In this document: piece after piece, positions 17,117-26,376 of the stretch | How positions within the stretch are numbered: the stretch's first letter is position 1 | How the letters are laid out: each line of letters opens with the position of its first letter | NCBI GenBank assembly: GCA_004100325.1 | Contig: SCKX01000001.1 | Location: 727,453-791,452 of the forward strand | Direction of reading: 5' to 3' | Length of the DNA stretch: 64,000 nucleotides | Origin: Candidatus Microsaccharimonas sossegonensis | GTDB taxonomy: Bacteria > Patescibacteriota > Saccharimonadia > Saccharimonadales > Saccharimonadaceae | The notes under the pieces: model-generated | The model's input: the letters and a program-made list of their open reading frames with translations, nothing else | Databases searched by the model: none | What the model was told of the DNA's origin: nothing | Position numbers and translations under genes: made by a program

Positions 17117-19609
17117 TTATATTACCTTTCCCTTCGTTGCAGTCGTTATGTTTTCGGTCACCTCTGCCATGATTTTACGTACTTCGTCACTCGTCAATGT
17201 TTTCTCGTATGATCCAAGGGTAAATCGCAGCGTAATATTCTTGGTTTCACCTGATATTGGTTGATAGATATCGAGCGGCGTTACACTCACCCGAATCGTT
17301 ACATCAGCCTGTGCAATGTTTGCGGCATCATATATTTTTTGATACGTCATATCGCTTGCAACTTGAAATGTCACGTCCCGACTCGTTCCTGGATATTTAC
17401 TGAGCGGTACGTAACGACTAGCAACATCAGTTGCTACTTTTTGTAATGCCGTCGGGAAGATCTCAAACCCTGCAATTATGTCGGGTAGCTTCAATGCTTT
17501 TTGTACAGATTTTTTAAACTCACCAACCACTCCGATGAATTCATGCGTTTTCACGTCCCAAACAGTAGCACTCCGTTTTGGTTCGAAGGGTTGCAACAAC
17601 GAATCATCAGTATCAACCTTACCTTCTAGCGTTTCATATACGAATTCAATACCAAGTTCGTTCGCAATGTAATTCAGGTAACGTTTTGCTTGGTAGAAGG
17701 CAGCTGCTTGAGCCTTTTTTTGAGATGCAATCACAAAGCCAAGTCCATCACATTCTTTTGGCACGTTCTCTTCAGTCAGCCCGGCACGTTTTGAGTGAAA
17801 TTTATTGAATTCGAACAATGCAAAGTGATCAAATCCTGCTTTGATGTTGGGATGAATATGAGTGAGCAAGCTTGGAACAATACTTTGACGATAATACTGG
17901 AGGTCGGGGCTCATACTGTTTGTCAGGCGATACGCACTGTCTGGGTTTTGTCCGGCTTTTCGCATGATATCACCATGAATAAAGCTATACGTCAGTACTT
18001 CGTTTGCACCAGCCCGAACCAGCAATCCTCGTATCTTTGCACGGAGTACGTCAAAATCGCTTGGGCGGACTGCGGTAAAATCACGTGACGGCAGGACGGG
18101 ACTAATGAGATCAAATCCGCTTAGTCGCCCAACTTCTTCAATAATGTCTTCTGCGATATGAATATCATTTCGCCAGTAAGGCACAGTGATGCTAATGTCT
18201 GTACCGCTCACTTCGACGTCGAACTCGACATTGTGAAGTATGTCCTGAATATCAGATGAGCTAAACTTTGTACCCAGCGTTTCATTCACCACTGAAGCTT
18301 GAAGCGTCACAACAATTGGGTCATGCATGCCTGGATACGCATCGACAATATCACTCGCGACGACAGCACCTGCAAATTGTCTCATCATCTTAGCCGCTTC
18401 AACAAGCACTGGCGCGCCGAGTGGAGCCGGAATCCCTTTCGTGAGCCGTGTGATTGATTCACTAAAGATACCGTGACGCATTTGAACGGCACGAAGTTTA
18501 TATAAGTTAAATGTTGCTGATTCAAGCAGGATGCGTTTCGTGTGTATATCGACTTCTGTATCCGCACCACCCATTGCACCCGCTAGGCTGACTGCCGTTT
18601 CACCGTTTGCAACGACAATATCATCAGGACTTATATCAATTGTTCTGCCATTTAACAGGGTGAGTGTTTCACCCTCTCGTCCTGACCGAACGTGGATATC
18701 AATCTTGCCATTGTTCACAGCCAGTAATTTATCGTAATCAAAGGCATGGAGTGGTCGTCCGGCAAGGAGAAGCATATAGTTCGTGACATCAACAACCGCA
18801 CTAATCGGCCGAATACCACTCCGTGCGAGATAGGTTTGCATCTCAAGTGGTGATGTAGCGGGTTCATTGACACCAGACAAAACAACTGCCTGGAAACGAT
18901 CAGACAGTGCTGGATCATCAATCGTGACTAACGGTGTTTCAACCGATCGATCTGAAGTAATGTTGGGATTAACATTATCAAGCCAAGCTGGCGTCGTAAA
19001 CGCTTTCCCTTGAATCCCGGCAACTTCACGAGCAAACCCAATAATTCCAAATACATCAGGACGGTGCGTCAGTGATTTATTTTCAATATCAAGAAGGTAG
19101 TCATTTAATTCGTATAGTTCAGCAAAACTGGTACCTGGCGCCGCGTCTTTATCAACCACCACAATACCATTGTGATCGTCATACAAATCGAGCTCTTTAG
19201 CGCTTGCCAGCATACCGTTACTTTTAAAGCCGCGAAGTTCACGCACGCCTAATACAAACGGCTCTTTTGTTCCTAATGTTTCGGGGACAGTGCTTTCTGG
19301 GGGTAACCACGCTGCCAGCATGCCCGTCGTAACGTTTGGCGCCCCGCAAACGACTTGAATCAGTCCATTTTCATCACGCGTCACCTGTTGTAACTTACCG
19401 CCATCATCAATTTTGGTGAGGTTTAAATGATCAGAGTCTGGCACTGGACCGCATTCGACCACCTTTACAACAATTACATCTTTGTATTTTTCAGCCAAAT
19501 CCTCAACCTTTTCGATTTCAACCAGACGCGAGCCGATCAGCTCAGTTAATTCCTGAATCGACACATCAATATCAGTAAATTTTTTCAACCAGTTTACGGA
19601 AATGATCAT
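17117..19609 (-). CDS. pheT: Phenylalanine-tRNA ligase, beta subunit
   Basis: PheT pairs with PheS in a tetramer that charges tRNA-Phe. The 830-residue chain follows the full bacterial plan: an N-terminal EMAP/tRNA-binding domain (about 40-150), the B3/B4 editing domain (about 210-370), B5 (DNA-binding-like, about 400-470), the catalytic-like core and a C-terminal anticodon-binding FDX-ACB domain (SRDVTFQVASDMTYQKIYD). Its ATG overlaps the pheS stop by 4 bases. Length is typical. Confidence 0.96.
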   Translation of the reverse strand: MIISVNWLKKFTDIDVSIQELTELIGSRLVEIEKVEDLAEKYKDVIVVKVVECGPVPDSDHLNLTKIDDGGKLQQVTRDENGLIQVVCGAPNVTTGMLAAWLPPESTVPETLGTKEPFVLGVRELRGFKSNGMLASAKELDLYDDHNGIVVVDKDAAPGTSFAELYELNDYLLDIENKSLTHRPDVFGIIGFAREVAGIQGKAFTTPAWLDNVNPNITSDRSVETPLVTIDDPALSDRFQAVVLSGVNEPATSPLEMQTYLARSGIRPISAVVDVTNYMLLLAGRPLHAFDYDKLLAVNNGKIDIHVRSGREGETLTLLNGRTIDISPDDIVVANGETAVSLAGAMGGADTEVDIHTKRILLESATFNLYKLRAVQMRHGIFSESITRLTKGIPAPLGAPVLVEAAKMMRQFAGAVVASDIVDAYPGMHDPIVVTLQASVVNETLGTKFSSSDIQDILHNVEFDVEVSGTDISITVPYWRNDIHIAEDIIEEVGRLSGFDLISPVLPSRDFTAVRPSDFDVLRAKIRGLLVRAGANEVLTYSFIHGDIMRKAGQNPDSAYRLTNSMSPDLQYYRQSIVPSLLTHIHPNIKAGFDHFALFEFNKFHSKRAGLTEENVPKECDGLGFVIASQKKAQAAAFYQAKRYLNYIANELGIEFVYETLEGKVDTDDSLLQPFEPKRSATVWDVKTHEFIGVVGEFKKSVQKALKLPDIIAGFEIFPTALQKVATDVASRYVPLSKYPGTSRDVTFQVASDMTYQKIYDAANIAQADVTIRVSVTPLDIYQPISGETKNITLRFTLGSYEKTLTSDEVRKIMAEVTENITTATKGKVI

Positions 19610-20619
19610 GCAAATTTCCTTAAAAAAGAAAGTTTTGCGGATTCAAAATAACGAAGATCCTCGATACCATATTTTAACATTACCAAACGTTCCACTCCGC
19701 CACCCCAAGCGAAGCCGCGATATGTCGCTGGATCAATGCCTGCTTCTTTTAAAACATTAGGGTGAATCATACCGCATCCTAACATTTCTAACCATTCACC
19801 TGGCTTACCGCCAAGCACAGCTGGCTTTTCAATGGCAAATTCAAGTCCCGGCTCAACAAACGGAAAATAAGCTGGTTGTGTTTTGATGCGTAAGGGCTGG
19901 TCGTAATAGACTTCAAAAAAACTACGAAGTGTTCCGAGCATGTTACCAAGTGTTGCGTTTTGGCTGACGAACACACCTTCAACTTGATAAAAAGTGTGTT
20001 CATGTGTTGCATCAATATCTTCATTACGAAACACCCTACCGTAACTAATTGCGGCAATCTGTCCGCCTGCATCAAGCTTGTCTTTACCCGCTTTTAGAAT
20101 ACGGTGTTGCATCGTACTTGTATGTGCCGGTGGAATAAAGCCTTCTTCCGTTCGAAATGTATCATAACCATCACGTGCGGGATGATTGTCAGGAAAATTC
20201 AATGAACCAAACATATGATAATCGTCGTCGATTTGTCGAGATTCGACTGCTTCAAAGCCCATGCGCGTAAAGATATCAATCACATTGGCCAGTTCGGTCA
20301 TCAATGGGTGTGCCGATCCTTCATGTGTCGGTAAAAACTCGGGTTGCGAGCTATTGACATCCCACGGTGCAGTCACATCAAGTGTTTTGATATCGACACT
20401 TTCCAGTTCATGAGCCCGTGCTTCGACCGCGGCTTGCACCGCTTGTTTTAGTTCGTTAACGGCTTTTCCGTACGGACCTTTTTCTTCAGGGCTGAGTGAT
20501 CCAATTGTGCTGTATAAATTTTTAAATTCTGGTGCACGCAAAATGTCGCCAGGTGTTTCACTTGTTTTTACCCGCTCCAAAAATTGCAGACGCATAGAAT
20601 CTAAATCATGACTTGGCAT
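19606..20619 (-). CDS. pheS: Phenylalanine-tRNA ligase, alpha subunit
   Basis: PheS carries the class II aminoacyl-tRNA synthetase active site. The 337-residue protein contains motif 2 (GRVFRNEDIDATHEHTFYQ) and motif 3 (GFAWGGGVERLVMLKYGI), with a shortened N-terminal coiled coil. A TATAAT box (20631-20636) ends 11 bases before the ATG, giving a leader of only about 4-5 bases and no room for a Shine-Dalgarno. It heads the pheS-pheT-FKBP operon. Confidence 0.96.
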   Translation of the reverse strand: MPSHDLDSMRLQFLERVKTSETPGDILRAPEFKNLYSTIGSLSPEEKGPYGKAVNELKQAVQAAVEARAHELESVDIKTLDVTAPWDVNSSQPEFLPTHEGSAHPLMTELANVIDIFTRMGFEAVESRQIDDDYHMFGSLNFPDNHPARDGYDTFRTEEGFIPPAHTSTMQHRILKAGKDKLDAGGQIAAISYGRVFRNEDIDATHEHTFYQVEGVFVSQNATLGNMLGTLRSFFEVYYDQPLRIKTQPAYFPFVEPGLEFAIEKPAVLGGKPGEWLEMLGCGMIHPNVLKEAGIDPATYRGFAWGGGVERLVMLKYGIEDLRYFESAKLSFLRKFA

Positions 20620-20675
20620 AACTAGTCGTTATTATACGCTAAAAGTGCTTTCGTCGTAACCCTGAAGCATAGCAA

Positions 20676-20912
20676 TTATTTTGCCGTTTTTATGATTAAG
20701 AAAATTGCAACCGCAACGATAAGAATTCCAATAACAACCCATACCCCTAACAACTTATTGCTTGCTTTTGTACCTTTAATATACTGTGAGTCGTTCACGC
20801 CATCTGGTAACTTTGTTTCCTCGGCTTTTTTTCGCGCCCGCTCCTGTAGTTCAGTCGCCAGGCGTTGCTGCAATTCTGATCGTTTTTCGTCTTGTCGTAC
20901 AAATAGTGCCAT
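20676..20912 (-). CDS. Small single-pass membrane protein, unknown
   Basis: The 78-residue protein has a charged, probably helical N-terminal half rich in Arg, Glu and Gln (RQDEKRSELQQRLATELQER) and one C-terminal membrane helix (LGVWVVIGILIVAVAIFLII). This resembles small tail-anchored proteins, but I recognise no family. It stands alone between pheS and the divergent aquaporin gene. Coding is supported by the clean helix pattern and by in-frame codon use like its neighbours. Confidence 0.6.
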   Translation of the reverse strand: MALFVRQDEKRSELQQRLATELQERARKKAEETKLPDGVNDSQYIKGTKASNKLLGVWVVIGILIVAVAIFLIIKTAK

Positions 20913-20992
20913 ATGTATCTACTATAACATTAGTTCTTAGACTTTTCGTTTATGTTATACTGTAACCATGTTGACTATAAGGAGGGAAACAT

Positions 20993-21844
20993 ATGGCTAC
21001 AAAGAAAGCCGCTTCGACAACTAAAAGAAACGCTGCAGCGAAGAATACATCTTCTGCTTCAGCAAAAACAACTAAAACGACCGTTACGACAGCTCCTGCC
21101 GTTGCAACGAGCAGCACATTCTCTGGGCACCTCCAGGCATCTGTTCGTTCAGTAGCACTTTGGCGCGCACTTGGCGCGGAACTCGTTGGAACATTCCTAC
21201 TTGCTGGCGTGGTCATCGCCGGTCAAGGTCAGCCAATATTCGTGCTCTTTGCACTCATTGGTATCGTATTAACACTCGGTGCGATTTCTGGATCACACGT
21301 TAATCCGGCTATTACTATTGGTGCCCTCGTCACGCGCCGCATTGGCTGGTTACGAGCAATCGGGTACATTATTGTCCAGAGTCTTGGTGCTGCGCTCGCG
21401 TATGTCATACTTAGCGGCTTTATCGGCGGGGCAAACTCGGTCAGTGCACAAGCTGCCGCATACGGACAAACAGCTCCAACGTTATTTGCAGCAGCAGACA
21501 TTGCAAAAATTAGCGGCAAAGAATGGTACATCTTCTTTGCTGAACTCACTGGTGCTGCAATCCTCGGACTTGCTTACGCTAACGCTTCACGCGTGACACG
21601 TGACAAACTTGCTGGTGCGTTCACAATCGGACTTGGCGTCTTTACGGCCCTCATGATTGCTGTTAGTGCGGCAAGTTACGTTGGTGCAACCGCTGTCATC
21701 AACCCTGCTGTAGCAATTGCCCTTCGCGCATACAGTTGGGCGAACATTTGGCCGTTTGCAATTTACGCACTTGCGCCGGCAATTGGTGCTGTCGTAGGAT
21801 TTGTTGTCTATGACCTACTTCGCGGTCGCAACGTCGTCGAGTAG
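20993..21844 (+). CDS. Aquaporin/MIP-family channel with a basic N-terminal tail
   Basis: MIP channels pass water or small solutes such as glycerol. The 283-residue protein has both pore motifs, HVNPAITIG and VINPAVAIALR, in the two half-repeats and about six membrane helices from residue 60. The first roughly 45 residues are unusual: a Lys/Ala/Thr/Ser-rich stretch (KKAASTTKRNAAAKN) like a histone-H1-type tail, predicted cytoplasmic. A strong Shine-Dalgarno AAGGAGGG stands 6 bases before the ATG and a TATACT box is near 20957. A strong terminator hairpin follows at 21865. Whether it conducts water or glycerol is not clear from the sequence. Confidence 0.92.
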   Translation: MATKKAASTTKRNAAAKNTSSASAKTTKTTVTTAPAVATSSTFSGHLQASVRSVALWRALGAELVGTFLLAGVVIAGQGQPIFVLFALIGIVLTLGAISGSHVNPAITIGALVTRRIGWLRAIGYIIVQSLGAALAYVILSGFIGGANSVSAQAAAYGQTAPTLFAAADIAKISGKEWYIFFAELTGAAILGLAYANASRVTRDKLAGAFTIGLGVFTALMIAVSAASYVGATAVINPAVAIALRAYSWANIWPFAIYALAPAIGAVVGFVVYDLLRGRNVVE

Positions 21845-21864
21845 ACAAATATAACGTTCACACT

Positions 21865-21899
21865 AAGTACCTCGCAGTGACCATGCGAGGTACTTTATA
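21865..21899 (+). terminator. Terminator after the aquaporin gene
   Basis: A perfect 12-bp stem (AAGTACCTCGCA with its complement, 7-base loop) at 21865-21895 follows the aquaporin stop by about 20 bases and ends in TATA. Confidence 0.7.
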
Positions 21900-21932
21900 T
21901 AGCATAACGTGCGGATGTGACACATAGGCTGG

Positions 21933-23012
21933 TTAATCTTCGATAAGAGGCTTTTCAATAAGGAGTGCTTCAATACTTTTGTCGGTACCTGCAATCTTAA
22001 CAACATCGGTATCTATCTTACCGAGTTCTTTGTGGGCATTATTGTAATGGCCGACCGTCGTTCCAAGTGAATGTCCAAGTTTAGACATGAAACTATCAAA
22101 AGCTGCGATATGTCGTCCAAGTTTTCCCACCTGAATTTGAATATCTTTTGCCTGTTCTTCGATTTGAAGACTACGGAGCCCCTGCAGGACGGTTTGAAGA
22201 TATGCCATAAAGCTGGTTGGACTAACGATAATCACCTGTTTTTCGCGAAACGCATATTCAATCAGATCTCGTGCCGATGACCCAGTTCCCACATCGCCAA
22301 TCAAAAGATCGTAGTATAAAGATTCACTGGGAATAAACATAAATGCAAAGTCCATAGTTTTTTCAGCCGGTATAATATATTTGCTCGTCTCATCTATACG
22401 CATCTTCAAATCAGTGCGGACTTTCTTCAACCACTCTTCACGCTCAGTTTTCGTGGCGGCAGAAACCATACGGTTGTAGTTCTCGAGACTAAACTTGCTA
22501 TCCACCGCAAGGACAAGTCCCTTATCAAGAAACACCACTGCGTCCGCAACGTTTCCAGTCTTAAATGCATACTGCATCTGATAGTTTTTTGACGGCAGAA
22601 TGTTTGCAAGCACAGATTCAAGATAGTATTCTCCAAATACGCCGCGTTGCTTTGGATTCTGCAGGACGTTTTGAAGGGTTTTCAGTTCATCCGCGACATC
22701 AACAACCCGGCGATTTGTTTCATCTAGCTTGGCTAGACGCTGCGTCACGTCGCTGACTAATTTTGCACTCTCTGTGAGTTGTCGTTGCATTGAGCTCTGC
22801 ATGTTTGTGGTACTGCGCTCCAATGTGTCACCAAGAGTTTTTTGTAAACTTGCTATCGTACGATTTAATTCTGTGACATCTGTTTTCAACATCTCAACGC
22901 CGTTGCCGTTATCTTTTGGCTTTACATCGCGCATACGCTGAGTGATAACAAATAGGACAGCTCCAAATCCGACAACGACGACGAGTAACATCACCAACAA
23001 GACTATTTCCAT
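21933..23012 (-). CDS. rmuC: RmuC-family DNA recombination protein
   Basis: RmuC proteins are predicted nuclease-fold proteins that limit recombination at inverted repeats. The 359-residue protein has an N-terminal membrane helix (residues 3-24), a long coiled coil (about 40-120), and the conserved RmuC core: GVFGEYYLESVL, DAVVFLDKGLVLAVDSKFSLENYNRM, FMFIPSESLYYDLL and VSPTSFMAYL. Length is near the short end of the family. A TATACT box (23019-23024) ends 6 bases before the ATG, so the message appears leaderless. Confidence 0.92.
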   Translation of the reverse strand: MEIVLLVMLLVVVVGFGAVLFVITQRMRDVKPKDNGNGVEMLKTDVTELNRTIASLQKTLGDTLERSTTNMQSSMQRQLTESAKLVSDVTQRLAKLDETNRRVVDVADELKTLQNVLQNPKQRGVFGEYYLESVLANILPSKNYQMQYAFKTGNVADAVVFLDKGLVLAVDSKFSLENYNRMVSAATKTEREEWLKKVRTDLKMRIDETSKYIIPAEKTMDFAFMFIPSESLYYDLLIGDVGTGSSARDLIEYAFREKQVIIVSPTSFMAYLQTVLQGLRSLQIEEQAKDIQIQVGKLGRHIAAFDSFMSKLGHSLGTTVGHYNNAHKELGKIDTDVVKIAGTDKSIEALLIEKPLIED

Positions 23013-23041
23013 ATCTCTAGTATAGCAAAAGCCATAAGAAT

Positions 23042-23068
23042 AAAGGACCCTCGCCTGTAGGATCCTTT
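23042..23068 (-). terminator. Hairpin between the protease gene and rmuC
   Basis: AAAGGA and TCCTTT, with two further pairs inside one mismatch, enclose a 9-base loop just downstream of the protease stop. The following T-run is weak, so it is a probable but modest terminator. Confidence 0.45.
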
Positions 23069-23084
23069 ATATAAAAACTTTATA

Positions 23085-25487
23085 TTACTTTTTTGGTGGT
23101 TCGTCCTGAGTGTTATCGGGTCTAAACCATGGATTTGTTACCGGTTCCTCCTCAGACACTTTTGGTGACGACGTCGAATCTTCGGTTACCTGTGTTCCTT
23201 CTGGTCCTCCGGGCTCTCCAGGAGCTGATACAGTCGTGATGGTTGGCTCGTCCTGTGGTTGTAAGGTTGACGATGGCGCTGTTTGTGTCGGGGTAGCAAC
23301 TGGTGCGGTAACAATCGGTGGTCCAACTGTTGGACTATGTTGTAAGACAGCAACGGTTTGCTTTCCAACACCTGTACCAACCGCTTGAACCGTTCCTTGG
23401 GCTACACCGGCATTATAGATAACGTGTTTTTTGTGATGACGGATGATGAAGAATAATCCGAACCCAACACCAGCCAGAACAACTGCGCCGACAATAATGA
23501 CTGGTATGAGTGGGAAGTCGACAACGTCTTTACCGGCGGCAATTTGCTTTTTCGCATTAGCAGTTAATTCAGCAACTTTTGAATCATTTGGATACAATTT
23601 TTCAACTACCGCGAAATTCTTTAAAGCGTATGAATAATGTGAACTATAGTAATTAGCCAGACCTTCTTGCCATGCAGTCTGAGTCGCGCTATTGGTGTCA
23701 AAGGTGATGTTTCGGGCAGCGGCAAGGTCAGTTAAATCTTTAATGTCACGGATGTAATTAAACACACCTTTGCCTTGACCTGAACCATCGGCAGTGTACG
23801 TTGCGATACCAACCACTTCGCCACTATTTGTTATTGCTGGTCCTCCACTGTTACCACGACCGATTGTCGTGTCCGTTTCAATAAGTTTCTTACTACTTCC
23901 CAATGCATTCTTGATTGATGATACTTTTCCAGTCGTCAGGGTTGCACTACTTGAGGTCGAATCAACGATACCGTTATTGGACGCATTGCCTGGATATCCT
24001 ATAATCGATAGATCAGACCCCTGTGTCGCAGAAGTAATCGTACCCAGTTTTACAATTGGAAAATTTTTACCATCGACTTTTATAATGGCAACATCCGATG
24101 CTCTATAACCATCGTACCCATCAATCGCACGATAATCGGCCGCAATAAGTTTGGCCTTTAGTACGCTTGGGTCGCTGGCGGAGTATGTTTTTCGATTTTT
24201 CGTGTCTTGTAACAGGGCATTGATATCAGGATTTTTTGGAGACACTTGTACCAATAAATTTTGGACATTATTCGTTGCACTAAAGCGACTCGCATCTAAT
24301 TTATATAGTGCGTCAACAATCATCGCAAGGGTTTGCACGGCAGTCGCATTAGTAGGAATATCCGAAGGTTTTAAACTCGTCAAATTCACTAAGTAATTGA
24401 GAGATTTCGGATCAGCATTATTTATATATGTACTGACTGCAAAAGAAATTGCAACGTCTTGCGGGGTAGTCGATGCGACGTGACCATTGGTTGCTAGGTA
24501 CCCATCCTGACTCACAAAGAAACCAGATCCAGATGCGGCACTACAAAAGTCAGTACCAAACGGTGTGCCATCAATTGAAATATCCATACAGTAAGCGTTA
24601 TAAAGTTTTACAACCGCTGGACTATACAAAGCAGCGACTTTTTCCGATCCGGTTAAATCCACACTATTGGCAGTTGCGGCCGCAATACCTGTATTCATAA
24701 TTGTGTCGAGCAGGCTACGAGACGCCTGCGCTTTCGCAATGACACTACTGTTTGGTGCGTCTAAAACACTTACTTTGTTGTTAAATGAAACCGTATCGAG
24801 AACTGGTTGATAAGCAGACTCATCAGCTCCAGTGACACCCAGTTTAATACTAATAGTGAAACTGTTGCCATTCACGAGACCTGTGTATGTCACAAAGCGG
24901 GCGATTAATGCTGGTGCTACCGAACTTGAAACTTTTGATTGCCAGGTATACTTCTGAAAACTGTTACCACCTATAGTCGCAGTGCTGGTTGCAACGCGTA
25001 TGACGCTTGCTGGATCAATTCCACCATCTTTTAACGCAGCTATTTCCGGTGCAGTATTGGCGTTTCCTTTACCTAAACGATACGTGAGCGTCATTGATGA
25101 AGACGACGTTATATTGTTTGCACCGGCCACAAAGCTAGGAGCGACACGGACGACAGTATATGGTCGCTGTTGACTGAGTTCGGAGCCAATATAAAGAGAA
25201 CCTGTATCATTGCTGATTGCACTGGCAAAAAACGTTTTTTGGTCATACATCAAATTGAAACCGTATGAAGATGAAATGTTAACTTTATACGTATCACTTT
25301 GAGGAAAAAGGTTGCTGACAAATGTTCTACTACTGGCAAGTCCACTGATAATTCGATCTCGGTAACTTACCAGAGCGAATGCTAACACAATAAACATTAT
25401 CAATGAAATAAGAAATAATCCAACATGCCGTTTACGATACGGCTTGGCGTGATGTGACTTTAGTGTGACATGTTTGTGTGTTGGCAC
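23085..25487 (-). CDS. Membrane-anchored trypsin-like serine protease with second C-terminal membrane helix
   Basis: The 800-residue protein starts with a basic segment and a membrane helix (about 24-44). Then come a large extracytoplasmic region of unknown fold and an HtrA-like trypsin domain with the full triad: His336 in ATNGHVAS, Asp465 in ASDVAIIKV and Ser547 in IGRGNSGGPA. A TPR-like helical repeat (about 590-650), a second helix (about 665-690) and a Pro/Thr/Glu-rich tail follow. No PDZ domain is apparent. The start is GTG; the nearby ATG is in another frame. Such a protein could process surface proteins or sense envelope stress (inference). Confidence 0.85.
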   Translation of the reverse strand: MPTHKHVTLKSHHAKPYRKRHVGLFLISLIMFIVLAFALVSYRDRIISGLASSRTFVSNLFPQSDTYKVNISSSYGFNLMYDQKTFFASAISNDTGSLYIGSELSQQRPYTVVRVAPSFVAGANNITSSSSMTLTYRLGKGNANTAPEIAALKDGGIDPASVIRVATSTATIGGNSFQKYTWQSKVSSSVAPALIARFVTYTGLVNGNSFTISIKLGVTGADESAYQPVLDTVSFNNKVSVLDAPNSSVIAKAQASRSLLDTIMNTGIAAATANSVDLTGSEKVAALYSPAVVKLYNAYCMDISIDGTPFGTDFCSAASGSGFFVSQDGYLATNGHVASTTPQDVAISFAVSTYINNADPKSLNYLVNLTSLKPSDIPTNATAVQTLAMIVDALYKLDASRFSATNNVQNLLVQVSPKNPDINALLQDTKNRKTYSASDPSVLKAKLIAADYRAIDGYDGYRASDVAIIKVDGKNFPIVKLGTITSATQGSDLSIIGYPGNASNNGIVDSTSSSATLTTGKVSSIKNALGSSKKLIETDTTIGRGNSGGPAITNSGEVVGIATYTADGSGQGKGVFNYIRDIKDLTDLAAARNITFDTNSATQTAWQEGLANYYSSHYSYALKNFAVVEKLYPNDSKVAELTANAKKQIAAGKDVVDFPLIPVIIVGAVVLAGVGFGLFFIIRHHKKHVIYNAGVAQGTVQAVGTGVGKQTVAVLQHSPTVGPPIVTAPVATPTQTAPSSTLQPQDEPTITTVSAPGEPGGPEGTQVTEDSTSSPKVSEEEPVTNPWFRPDNTQDEPPKK

Positions 25488-25590
25488 GGAAGCTCTGTTT
25501 TTTTCATAATTACACCCATCCTAATAACTATATTGTTGCCGCTATTTTAGCATACAATTTCTATTTCAAGTCACAAAACACGCAGATTTT

Positions 25591-26073
25591 TTACAATATT
25601 AAAGAGATGCGAATAATGACTACCACTAACACACTAAGCAATCCTGTCATCAAAAGATTTGCGTGGCGAGTTATCCAAGCAAACAAAGCATATGCGCCAG
25701 CGTACAAAGTGATACTCCACAAGGCTGCCTCCAGCCAGAAAAGTCCGTCAATCCACGTACCCAAATTCCAAAGTACTGCCGCAGCTGCACTCGCAATCAC
25801 AATCGGTCGCACTGCACCAATTAGCACCATAGACACAAGACCACCCAATGCAGCCAGTATCGCCGCTATGTTACCAGAGAATGGTGCAGAATCATAGCAG
25901 ATCGCAGCGTTAAATAATCGACCACACGCCAGCGGATCTACGATGTAGCGCGTAAGAATCATGGAGAGTAACCAAAAGATACTTCCGGTCACTACACCCA
26001 GTAAAACCGTGCGGATCCACATCGTCCACGATTCAGAGATAGCTTGTTGATCTGTAATGATGACCTGTGCCAC
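25591..26073 (-). CDS. Multi-pass membrane protein, unknown
   Basis: This protein has about four hydrophobic helices and a soluble N-terminus (AQVIITDQQAISESW). I recognise no family. The frame opens with a GTG at 26094, but a second GTG at 26073 has a good AGAAGG Shine-Dalgarno six bases upstream, so I take the shorter 160-residue form. It is flanked by the protease gene on the same strand and by the divergent two-component system. Confidence 0.65.
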   Translation of the reverse strand: MAQVIITDQQAISESWTMWIRTVLLGVVTGSIFWLLSMILTRYIVDPLACGRLFNAAICYDSAPFSGNIAAILAALGGLVSMVLIGAVRPIVIASAAAAVLWNLGTWIDGLFWLEAALWSITLYAGAYALFAWITRHANLLMTGLLSVLVVVIIRISLIL

Positions 26074-26376
26074 GAATGACCTTCTTTTCTTCACTTCTTA
26101 ATTAGCCTTATTCACCTACCATAGCGCATCAACGAGTCTAAAAACAATACCCTTGTGCTACCACGTGGCGTGTAAACGAAGGTCATAACGCTACCAATAC
26201 TTATGAACTGCCACATAGTAGCCAGTACAATCGTCTTTTTCAGTTAATGGCACATACGCTGCCTCTATCGTCGCTGTTGTCATTGGTACTGATAAGAAGC
26301 AAGATGAAAAAAAGTTAAAACTTATTTAATAAAAATGACATAAACTTAAGTAATATGAAAGATATTACCAAGAAAT
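26074..26376. other. Intergenic region upstream of the two-component system
   Basis: About 300 bases hold no confident gene. The last 60 bases are very AT-rich and probably contain the promoter of the response regulator. A run of about 35 codons ending at the TAA near 26329 looks faintly coding but has no start; it may be a gene remnant. Confidence 0.35.

Noticed and set aside
26220-26330. About 35 codon-like triplets ending in TAA before the response regulator
   Set aside because: There is no start codon or family resemblance; it may be a remnant but cannot be supported.
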